Source: Methylococcaceae bacterium
Lineage (GTDB): Bacteria; Pseudomonadota; Gammaproteobacteria; Methylococcales; Methylomonadaceae
Direction of reading: 5' to 3'
Assembly: GCA_030627205.1 (NCBI GenBank)
Contig: DAOUSN010000020.1
Location: 1-44,247 of the forward strand
DNA length: 44,247 nucleotides
This document shows, one piece after another, positions 7,235-16,000 of the stretch (positions are counted from its first letter, which is position 1; each line of letters starts with the position of its first letter). The position numbers were made by a program, and so were the translations under genes. A model generated the notes under the pieces. It saw nothing but the letters and a program-made list of their open reading frames with translations. It had not been told where the DNA came from and made no database searches.

Positions 7235-8551
7235 TTATTCCCAAATATTTTTCCACCATTTTTCAGAAGTTGTAGAAGAGTTATCATTGGTAAGATTCAT
7301 TTTATGACGGATTTGGTTTAAATCCCAACCCGTTAATTTTGCTAAAACACTGGATTCGCGCTCATGTCGTTCAGCTAAATTTTTAAAATAGTCCTTAGCC
7401 GCATCACATTGCTCAGGGCTACCTGTCCATGGATGACGTAATACATAACGTCCCTGAAAATTTTGAGTATCACCTGTTTCTTGAAACATTAAATCCTCAG
7501 GAAAAGTATCAGGCGTATACCGAACATGTAAACGTGTGACTTGTACAGGAATTCCACGACCATTAGTTGAACTAGAACCTAACCAAAATACACCTAATTT
7601 CTTTAACTCCGAAACTGATAGCGGATTAGCAGCACAAGGATCACACCAACCCATATTCCAAAAATATTCTGTAAACACTGCTCGCAGATTATATTTTTTA
7701 ACTTGATTATCAAACAATGATTTATAAAAATGTGCAAAATCATCTTTAATATAAACAGGAATATCCATATTACTTGGTAACTTTACGGTTTGATAATTAC
7801 TGACTTCTACCCGTCCTTTTTCAGTTAAAACATAAACCAATAAATCTTGCGCTCCTTTGGCATTAATCATCCCTAATCGTATCGGTAGCATAAATTTTTC
7901 AGATTGAAATGCAAATTGCAATGGGCGTAAAAATTTTAATCCTGTTTGGTTTTGTTCTTTCAAATTGACTTTAGCAACAAAAAATTTCATATCTTGCTTA
8001 ATATAAGGTTTTAATGCGGCGCTAGCTCCCAATGGCATTTTATATCCATTTTGTTTTAGCCACGTTTCTAAACCATCGGATTCTCGCGCTGATAAAATCA
8101 CAATATCGTATTCACCAATAGTATATTCAGCTTCCACGGTTACCCCTAAACTGTCTTTTTCTTTCATAGGAGCTGCTGCGGATTCCCTATCAGACTTTAC
8201 TAGTATATTTTTCATTTTATATTTAAAGCGTTGACAAGGATTTTTATCATGATATTCCACCAAACGTGGTGCAGTAAAATTATCAAGACGTTTAAATAAT
8301 TTGTTATCACCGATATGAATTTGCTCTTTTTTTAAAACTTCTGCCACAGGAATAACCAAAGCAAAATCTTTTAAATCACCTTGGTAATCATTCATTAAAC
8401 TCAAAACTGTTTTGTCTTCTTTTCTAACTATAACCACTTGAGATGCTTGATTATAAAGAGATACATCTGCTTTGGCAACGTAAAAACCACAAAATGCTTG
8501 AGAAAGTTGTGGTATAAATACAATGAATAAAAAAAGTATTGTTTTAAACAT
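7235..8551 (-). CDS. DUF2330 family exported protein
   Basis: A 438-residue protein with an N-terminal signal peptide (MFKTILFLFIVFIPQLSQA) and a mature start FCGFYVAKADVSLYN, the hallmark opening of DUF2330 (COG4402). The family signature continues with QVVIVRKEDKTVLSLMNDY and FALVIPVAEVL. Several Cys pairs (NPCQRFK, WCDPCAANP) suggest disulfides in the periplasm. I chose ATG at 8551 because GGAG lies just ahead of it; a TTG 12 bases upstream in frame would add four residues and overlap that ribosome site. It lies 124 bp downstream of an RnfD/NqrB-like membrane gene on the same strand. The biochemical role of DUF2330 is not known to me. Confidence 0.85.
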   Translation of the reverse strand: MFKTILFLFIVFIPQLSQAFCGFYVAKADVSLYNQASQVVIVRKEDKTVLSLMNDYQGDLKDFALVIPVAEVLKKEQIHIGDNKLFKRLDNFTAPRLVEYHDKNPCQRFKYKMKNILVKSDRESAAAPMKEKDSLGVTVEAEYTIGEYDIVILSARESDGLETWLKQNGYKMPLGASAALKPYIKQDMKFFVAKVNLKEQNQTGLKFLRPLQFAFQSEKFMLPIRLGMINAKGAQDLLVYVLTEKGRVEVSNYQTVKLPSNMDIPVYIKDDFAHFYKSLFDNQVKKYNLRAVFTEYFWNMGWCDPCAANPLSVSELKKLGVFWLGSSSTNGRGIPVQVTRLHVRYTPDTFPEDLMFQETGDTQNFQGRYVLRHPWTGSPEQCDAAKDYFKNLAERHERESSVLAKLTGWDLNQIRHKMNLTNDNSSTTSEKWWKNIWE

Positions 8552-8675
8552 GGTTATCTCCAAATAATTACAAAGTTTTAACGGTTATTAAAAATTTCAT
8601 CTTTGATGAATAGTAGATTCTTATAAATAGATTGCAAGTCGTTAATATGAGTTGCATTAAACGTAAGACTTACGG

Positions 8676-9464
8676 TTACCATTTATAATCTGCTGCTGGA
8701 AAAAGAATGTTCCATAATGGCACGAAAAAAGTTGCAAAAAATAACCCCCATATAATACCTTGATTCCAATATAACCAGTATTGAAAAATATAGGATAATA
8801 TAGCAACTAAAAATGCGTGAATAAATCGTCCAACCCGCTGATGAGGAATCGTCATTGGGTCTGAAATCATAAAAAAGGCAAATAATAACAATGCTCCATT
8901 TTGAAATTGATGAAACAATACCGCTAAAGGGTAACCGTACCATAAAATACGAATAATAAAGAGAGTAGTTGTATAAATGATTAAAAAATAAAGAGTTATA
9001 TCTAATCTTTTGGCATTATTAGCAACGAAAAAACCTGCAGCAATTAGCCATAAGGCGGTAGTTAAATCAGCTCCCCATTGCCCATTGGTTATCCATGTTT
9101 CTGGAAATAAACTTAAACCTAAGATAACACCTAAATTAGCAGGATTAAATAAATGTCGACCACAAGGACGTAAGGTAAATTTAGAGGCTATTGCAAGACT
9201 TGCAACAATTGGGTGTACCCATAAATTAGAACTGCGTAATAATAGACACAGACCTAAACAAGTAATGGTCGCACTTAAAAAACCATATTGGGTGATTTTT
9301 AAAAATTTAATAAAGATAGCTTGGGTTAATAAACCACCAATAAAGGTCAATCCAATTTGACTGGCTAATAAACTAAAATCTCTAAGCATAACCCCTGATA
9401 ATAATAGGCCTGCCATAATTCCGAGTTGCCAAAAACGTGTATCTATAGTTGCTATTTTACGCAT
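8676..9464 (-). CDS. RnfD/NqrB-like membrane protein, stand-alone
   Basis: A 262-residue protein with about eight transmembrane segments. The segments GRHLFNPANLGVILGLSLF and MISDPMTIPHQRVGR match the FNPA and ATDP-x-T-x-P signatures of RnfD/NqrB, the membrane subunits of Rnf and Na+-NQR complexes. It is shorter than typical RnfD (about 350) and I do not see the S-G/A-A-T type covalent FMN site, so it probably is not a regular Rnf/Nqr subunit. No other rnf or nqr gene is nearby. Its gene precedes the DUF2330 gene, and the two may work together in the envelope. Divergent from argB, with about 60 bp between the starts. Confidence 0.78.
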   Translation of the reverse strand: MRKIATIDTRFWQLGIMAGLLLSGVMLRDFSLLASQIGLTFIGGLLTQAIFIKFLKITQYGFLSATITCLGLCLLLRSSNLWVHPIVASLAIASKFTLRPCGRHLFNPANLGVILGLSLFPETWITNGQWGADLTTALWLIAAGFFVANNAKRLDITLYFLIIYTTTLFIIRILWYGYPLAVLFHQFQNGALLLFAFFMISDPMTIPHQRVGRFIHAFLVAILSYIFQYWLYWNQGIIWGLFFATFFVPLWNILFPAADYKW

Positions 9465-9513
9465 AACAGGTATCCTTAATTTATGCTGTAAATATTAGTC
9501 TAATTTTAATTGA

Positions 9514-10425
<912 letters not shown>

Positions 10426-10481
10426 GATTATTTTCAGTTAAACTTAAAAATAAGAGTAGATTTAATACGTGGATTCAAGTA

Positions 10482-10536
10482 AAAAAGCTCATTTAAAAAT
10501 TTAAAATATGATAATTATTATTTTTGAGCTTTTTAA
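10482..10536 (+). terminator. Terminator of argB
   Basis: Arms 10482-10491 (AAAAAGCTCA) and 10525-10534 (TGAGCTTTTT) form a 10-bp stem around an AT-rich 33-base loop, ending in a T-run. It lies 57 bp after argB. The long loop makes it less typical. Confidence 0.6.
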
Positions 10537-10560
10537 ATTTATATTTTTTTATGCTAGAAT
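10532..10560 (+). promoter_or_regulatory. Promoter of the small secreted protein gene (extended -10)
   Basis: TGCTAGAAT (10552-10560) is an extended -10 element (TG-N-TAGAAT). TTTAAA at 10532-10537 is a weak -35 with 17 bp spacing. The predicted transcription start, about 10566, is at the foot of a 9-bp hairpin. Confidence 0.55.
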
Positions 10561-10566
10561 GGATGC

Positions 10567-10590
10567 TACATAAACTTGAAGGTTTATGTA
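10567..10590 (+). promoter_or_regulatory. 5'-terminal mRNA stem-loop
   Basis: Perfect 9-bp inverted repeat TACATAAAC (10567-10575) / GTTTATGTA (10582-10590) with the loop TTGAAG, located at the predicted very 5' end of the leader of the gene at 10629. Such 5' hairpins are known to protect mRNA from RppH/RNase E decay. It could instead be a repressor operator just downstream of the promoter. Confidence 0.5.
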
Positions 10591-10628
10591 TCTAATAATC
10601 ATATAAATAACACTAGGGTTTATAATTA

Positions 10629-11012
10629 ATGAAATTTTTAAAACATATTGCTTTAGGTCTTTTTCTTGCTATTTCTACAGTAGGCGTTTCTTCAGTAGCT
10701 TTTGCAGAAGACGATGGTAGAATTAGATTTGAACCATCAGTTGCAATTGATAATGTAATTGCTCAAATTAAAGTAGCTCAGGATGCTATCGAAACAGGTG
10801 TTGATGGTAAAGAAATTGCAGCTATGATTAAAAAAGCAAGAGATCTAAATAAAGAAATCAATGCGAATGATAAAGTTGATATAGGTCGTCAACGCGCAAA
10901 TTCTGAGTTATCTAAAGCAAGAGGACTTGCTAAAAAAGGTCAAATGGAAGAAGTCTCTCATCTTTTAATAGAAGCTGCTACAAAGTACGAAAATCTAAAA
11001 AAGCATCTTTAA
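10629..11012 (+). CDS. Small secreted helical protein, SmbP-like in layout but poor in histidine
   Basis: The 127-residue precursor has a clear signal peptide (MKFLKHIALGLFLAISTVGV, cleavage after AFA). The mature part is about 100 residues of amphipathic helices with Ala, Lys and Glu repeats (IDNVIAQIKVAQDAIETG, then IAAMIKKARDLNKEI, then ANSELSKARGLAKKG, then HLLIEAATKYENLKKHL), suggesting a four-helix bundle. The helix spacing resembles the small periplasmic metal-binding protein SmbP, but only a few His are present, so metal binding is not supported. It is monocistronic, with its own promoter, leader hairpin and terminator, which suggests substantial expression. No confident family. Confidence 0.75.
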   Translation: MKFLKHIALGLFLAISTVGVSSVAFAEDDGRIRFEPSVAIDNVIAQIKVAQDAIETGVDGKEIAAMIKKARDLNKEINANDKVDIGRQRANSELSKARGLAKKGQMEEVSHLLIEAATKYENLKKHL

Positions 11013-11036
11013 TCGGTTAAATATTTTAGCTTTATT

Positions 11037-11070
11037 TAGGACACTTAAATCATTAAGTGTCCTAATTTTA
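11037..11070 (+). terminator. Terminator between the small secreted protein gene and rdgB
   Basis: Perfect 12-bp inverted repeat TAGGACACTTAA (11037-11048) / TTAAGTGTCCTA (11053-11064) with a 4-base loop, followed by ATTTTATTT on the plus strand. It lies between convergent genes and may serve both. Confidence 0.8.
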
Positions 11071-11077
11071 TTTGTCG

Positions 11078-11686
11078 TTATTCGCTATATTTTGCTTTAA
11101 TTTGTTGCACTAACGATTTTAATGCTATTCCTCTATGACTTAGTGTATTTTTTATTTCACGACTTAATTGTGCAGAAGTACAATTATATTCGTTTACCCA
11201 AAACACGGAATCATAACCAAAACCATTTTTTCCTGTGGGTTGTAAAATAATACGCCCTTTCCAAATACCTTGAGTAATAATAGGGCAAGGATCATTTAAA
11301 TGTTCCATAAAAACAAGAACACAAATAAATCTTGCGCTACGCTGTTGTTCTGGAATATTTCTAACTACATCAAGTAATTTTAAAATATTATCATTATCAC
11401 TTGCGCTATTCCCTGCATAACGGGCTGAAATAACCCCAGGCGCACCACCTAAAGCATCAACAACTAAACCGGAATCATCTGCTATTGCTGGAAATTTACT
11501 ATGAAACACGGCATTACGTGCTTTTAAAATAGCATTTTCAACAAAAGTTGTTCCTGTTTCTTCTATTTCTTTAATTTGAAATTGACCTTGAGGAATTATA
11601 GTATAATCGGTAAGCATTGCCTTAAATTCCTTGATTTTTCCCTGATTACCACTCGCAAGAACAATTTCTGGATGTTTAGATACCAT
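11078..11686 (-). CDS. rdgB: XTP/dITP diphosphatase (RdgB/HAM1 family)
   Basis: A cytosolic house-cleaning pyrophosphatase that removes dITP, XTP and related deaminated purine nucleotides. The 202 residues match the family length. Signatures: LASGNQGKIKEFKAML at the N terminus, ETGTTFVENAILKAR, the catalytic DDSGLVVDALGGAPGVISARYAG (split here as DDSGL and GGAPG..SARYAG), GKNGFGYDSVF, and SHRGIALKSL at the C terminus. It follows rph by 2 bp on the same strand, a common pairing in gammaproteobacteria, so the two are co-transcribed. Confidence 0.97.
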   Translation of the reverse strand: MVSKHPEIVLASGNQGKIKEFKAMLTDYTIIPQGQFQIKEIEETGTTFVENAILKARNAVFHSKFPAIADDSGLVVDALGGAPGVISARYAGNSASDNDNILKLLDVVRNIPEQQRSARFICVLVFMEHLNDPCPIITQGIWKGRIILQPTGKNGFGYDSVFWVNEYNCTSAQLSREIKNTLSHRGIALKSLVQQIKAKYSE

Positions 11687-11688
11687 AA

Positions 11689-12408
11689 TTAGCTTTGCTC
11701 TAATGCTTGCTGTTGTTTTTCTAATAACTCCTTAATACCTACTCTTGCTAATTCTAACATTGCATTTAATTCATCTTTTCTAAAAGCATGACCTTCTGCT
11801 GTGCCTTGAATTTCAATAAAAGCTTCGGCATCATTCATTACTACATTCATATCAGTTTCCGCATTACTATCTTCTGTATAATCTAAATCCAATACGGGAA
11901 TACCGTTGTAAATCCCTACCGACACTGAGGCAATTTGACCAAACAAAGGGTTTTTTTTAATCGTTTTTTTGGCTAACATGGATTTAATGGCTAGTGATAG
12001 TGCAACAAATCCCCCTGTAATGGATGCGGTTCGGGTTCCCCCATCAGCTTGTAAAACATCACAATCAATGGTAATCGTATTTTCACCTAAGGCTTTCAAG
12101 TTAATCCCAGCCCTTAATGACCGACCGATTAAACGTTGAATTTCTAAAGTTCTCCCACCTTGTTTACCGCGAGTTGCTTCTCTTCCCATCCGTTCATTTG
12201 TAGAACGCGGCAACATACCGTATTCTGCGGTTAACCAGCCCTGACCTTTACCTTTTAAAAAGCGAGGAATTCTACGTTCTACACTGGCGGTACACAAAAC
12301 ACGAGTCTCACCATATTCAACCAAAACAGAGCCTTCGGCATGTTTAGTAAAGTGGCAGGTAAATTTAATCTCTCTTAATTGTTCTGGGGTACGTCCGCTT
12401 GGTCTCAT
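11689..12408 (-). CDS. rph: Ribonuclease PH
   Basis: A phosphate-dependent 3'-5' exoribonuclease that trims tRNA 3' ends. 239 residues, the standard size. Signatures: [14 protein letters not shown] at the start, [70 protein letters not shown] and [17 protein letters not shown]. No truncation or frameshift is seen, so this is the functional full-length form. It has its own sigma-70 promoter and is followed by rdgB. Confidence 0.97.
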   Translation of the reverse strand: MRPSGRTPEQLREIKFTCHFTKHAEGSVLVEYGETRVLCTASVERRIPRFLKGKGQGWLTAEYGMLPRSTNERMGREATRGKQGGRTLEIQRLIGRSLRAGINLKALGENTITIDCDVLQADGGTRTASITGGFVALSLAIKSMLAKKTIKKNPLFGQIASVSVGIYNGIPVLDLDYTEDSNAETDMNVVMNDAEAFIEIQGTAEGHAFRKDELNAMLELARVGIKELLEKQQQALEQS

Positions 12409-12438
12409 AATTACTCTCAGTGATTTAAAAAATGCAAC

Positions 12439-12466
12439 AGTATACCTTTTTTATATGGATAATCAA
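12439..12466 (-). promoter_or_regulatory. Sigma-70 promoter of rph-rdgB
   Basis: On the minus strand TTGATT (12466-12461) and TATACT (12444-12439) are separated by 16 bp, giving a transcription start about 25 bp upstream of the rph ATG at 12408. Confidence 0.65.
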
Positions 12467-12585
12467 AGGGACTCAATGAGTTGAAGTTATTGGTTGACAT
12501 ATAATTGTATTAGATTTAAGAAATAAAGGCGACCGTTAATAATTGATGCATATAATAAGTTGTTGTTTTAGTTTCTTTAAGAATT

Positions 12586-12933
12586 ATGCAATTAATTATT
12601 AAACGGTTTATTAAGGCTGAAAAGGCTTTAAAAACAACAGAAATAGCCTTTAAACTTGATTTACCCATTACTGTTGTTCAGTCAAGTTTAATCGCCTTGA
12701 TTAATATCCAAATGATTATTGAGTTAAAAGTTTTACCAAATACTGAAGTAGTTTTTCAACCTGCTAGAGATATTAATCGTTTAACTATTTATGATGTTAT
12801 TGATGCGTTAGAGAAACAAGGTGAAAATCAATTACCAAATATGAATAGTTTCAGTAAATTTTCAGAAATCAATACTATATTTGATGAAAAAATACGAATG
12901 ATTGCTGAAAATGATTTATTAAAAGATATTTAA
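12586..12933 (+). CDS. Small winged-helix-like protein, unknown role
   Basis: 115 residues with no signal peptide. The pattern KALKTTEIAFKLDLPITVVQ, then a second helix (SSLIALINIQMIIEL), a wing (VLPNTEVVFQPARDI), then RLTIYDVIDALEKQG looks like a winged-helix domain. It resembles both Rrf2-type regulators and the C-terminal domain of YihY/BrkB membrane proteins. The Cys ligands of iron-sulfur Rrf2 proteins are absent. No membrane domain is encoded upstream, so it is either a free-standing regulator or the surviving tail of a yihY-like gene. It is divergent from rph and convergent with the PFOR gene. The frame and codon use look genuine. Confidence 0.6.
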   Translation: MQLIIKRFIKAEKALKTTEIAFKLDLPITVVQSSLIALINIQMIIELKVLPNTEVVFQPARDINRLTIYDVIDALEKQGENQLPNMNSFSKFSEINTIFDEKIRMIAENDLLKDI

Positions 12934-13027
12934 ATTTAAAATTATTTTTTTAAATTAATGAAATATGGAATCCAAAATATGTTTTGAACTCCATGAGTCT
13001 TCTTAATTATCAGTGTACTTATTTACC

Positions 13028-16000
13028 TTATTGAAATTTCTCCGCCCGTTTAATTAATTTTTCCAAATTTTTCTCATTAGGATTCCAAGGCGTACCAGGG
13101 TGAATAATAACGGCGGTGCATTTTTCAGCGGCTTTGACAATTTGCTCGTATGTTCCCGCTGTTGGATCAATCACCACCGCTTTTTTATCCTCATTATATT
13201 TAAACATAGCCGGGGCAATATCCACACATTCATCACAGGTAGTACAATCTGGGGTTTCTATCCAAACCGCATCATGTCCACTTTGCGCCTGTGCTGCCGA
13301 TGGGTTTGATGTTGAAGCTGCTATTGGAGTTACTATAACAGGAGCTGTAGCGACCACAGGAGTTGCGGTAATAAAATCAGTCAAAGCTTGACCATCACCC
13401 CCCGCTAAATTCATCAAACTAGCGGCTAAACTTTGGGCAACTTCGGCTTTTGCTTGTGCTGCAATCGCGACAGGATCAATAATTTCTCTATTTAAACCAG
13501 CAATCCCTTTTAAGGTTCGCCAAAAATCACGACGCTCAAGGGTTAAATGAACCATTTCAGGATTAATAACCATGCGAATTAAGGTGTTGGTTTCAGGATG
13601 TACCGCATGAAGAAAAGCAATATGATCGGATTTTTCCTCATCAGTTAAATCAATAAACTCAGCAATTTCAATCATCTCATCATTCCATTGTGACGGCGGG
13701 ACTATTTTAAAATGTTGACGAAAACGTCCTTCGGTTAATGCCCAATCAGCAAACGTTAATGAAATCTCCATTGAGCCATCCATGCCGTATTCATCCACAT
13801 AATTTAAAGTATAAGTCGTCCAGTCTTTATCTAAATTAGGATTTCCCTGTAAAGACATACTGGTATCCCAATTATGACCTAAGCGAGGATCAAATGACAT
13901 TAAGGGATAAGCTCGCGATTCAACCGCAAGTTTACTTTGTTTTTCTGCGGCATCATCCGCTACACCATGATCTAGTTGGCTTACAGCATAAATATTAAAG
14001 ATCGCAGGCCCGCGATAATTTAAGCCATCAATATACCCTTCTAATAGATGATTGGTATGCGCGATAGAACTTTGTAAGGTAAAAGCGGTTCGGTGTGCCA
14101 TAGAAATTAAACCCATTTCTTTACGGCGTTCAAGCTTCCCTTTCCATGCTTTACTATTAGGGGCTATCTTAGAAACCTGCTCAATAAATCCATCAGCACA
14201 CAGGTTGTTACCCGAATGAGAATCAACTTGCGTATCTAAAATCAACACTTTAATCGGCATTCCTGACATCATGCAGTGGGATAAGTTTTGAAAACCCAGA
14301 TCATGCATGGCTTGATCCCCGCCAATAGAAACCACAGGCGGCGATAATAAATATTCCTCTTCGCTAAATTGATGCCAATCAAAATAGGTAAAAAAGTGAT
14401 CGGATTCGTCTTGATTATATTTTCCTGCAATTTCCAATTCTGCCATCCGCACCGTTTTAAATCCTTCTGCCATTTTAACCATGTGACCTTCAAAAATTCC
14501 CATGGCTAAAGAAGGCGCGTCCTGAGATAAATGACTTGCCCAAGGAAAAGGGTAAGGATTAAACGGATAAGTTGCCCCCCAAACCGAACTAGAATCCATG
14601 CTATTTGTTATTCCCATTTCAGCACGACCATTCCCTGTAGTTCCTTGAGTGTATTGCCATTTTAAATGCTTTAACTTTGCAATAATTTGTGAAGCCCATT
14701 TTAACCATTGACTATCAATCGGCTGACTAGATTTACCTTCATCTAAAGCCACACTCAATTTCGACAAGGTTAAGTCAACATTTTTATTGGCTTCAATTGC
14801 CGCTTCAATTGCTTCTATATCGGTAATATCTAAGTGATCCGCGAGTTTAGAACGAATATGTTTTTCCATACCTACAATCAACGAATCAATATGGGTTAAA
14901 TGTTTTTTAATGCGCGGCTGCATTAAAGCGGTCACCGTACTGGTAAACAAATGAACCACGGTTTTTTCACCACTGCCTAAATGCGCACTATCTCCCCCAT
15001 TCATCGAATGATAATTTTTCTTATCCAATAATAAAGTACCTAACGCGCCAATTTTTTCATCTAAATCATCAATGCGTTTATATTTTGGGTTTGACGTGGG
15101 TAAATCATTCCAATATTCCCAATCATCACGCAAGGTTTTAATACTTTCATGGGTTTGTTTTACAGGTTTTAAGGCATTATCATCACAGACTTCAACGCAT
15201 TCCATACAACCTTTGCAGGCCATCGGATTAATCGTAATTGAAAATAAGCCGCCTTGATTCGGCGTGCGTTTATTAATTGCATTGTGATACGGCTTAGTCA
15301 GGGCGAATTTAAAATCTCCCATTGCTTCTTTAAACCAATCAAATTCTAAGGTCACTTCTTCCTGTTCAGCGTCAGGATATTCCTTAATAGTTTCACCCAT
15401 CGCTCTGGCAAACACGGGTTGTAAATTTGTACCTTCGGATTTATCTGCTGTTAATAGATGATATTTTTTTTCAACTACACGAATAGCACGACGTAAATGT
15501 TTAACCGTTCTCCCTGTTTTTTCAATACGTTTTATATTGGTTTCAAACACTTCACCCACGGTATTAATTAACCCAGGAATGGCACTATCGGGACACATCG
15601 TGTAACAATCACCACAGGCGGTACAGTTTTCAGCAATCCATTCGGGATGCTCAAAACGAATTTGAGTCATGTCCCGATAAATACCCGTTGCTGCAGGAAT
15701 AATACTGGTTGCTAAAAAAGGATCGGCTAAATTATCCACCCGCCCATTAATATAGTTACTGCCTGTTTGTTCAAAGAAACGATGAATATCCGATAAAGGC
15801 TCATCATTAGCAGGTTTTTGTAACAGCATTAAAGGCGCGGTCGTTTCCACAGGTTCTGCCCACGATTCGACATCCCCTACCGTCATTTTAGAAAACTCTA
15901 AAGGCTTGGTTTCACTAAACCCACGTTGTATTATTTTAAAATTATCGTCAATACCGTGCTGTCCTTTACCCGCAAATTTTTTGCTAAGGGCATTTTGAAT

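Noticed and set aside
8662-8674. 13-bp palindrome CGTAAGACTTACG just after the RnfD/NqrB-like gene
   Set aside because: Too short and without a T-run to call a terminator, and no regulatory context supports an operator.
8676-9464. Assignment as a true Rnf complex subunit
   Set aside because: No other rnf/nqr genes, short length, and no visible covalent FMN motif.
12493-12556. TTGACA and a separate TATAAT upstream of the 12586 gene
   Set aside because: The two boxes are not at promoter spacing from each other and each lacks a good partner.
12964-12993. Weak hairpin between the 115-residue protein and the PFOR gene
   Set aside because: Pairing is interrupted by an internal loop and there is no T-run on either strand; it is not a convincing terminator.
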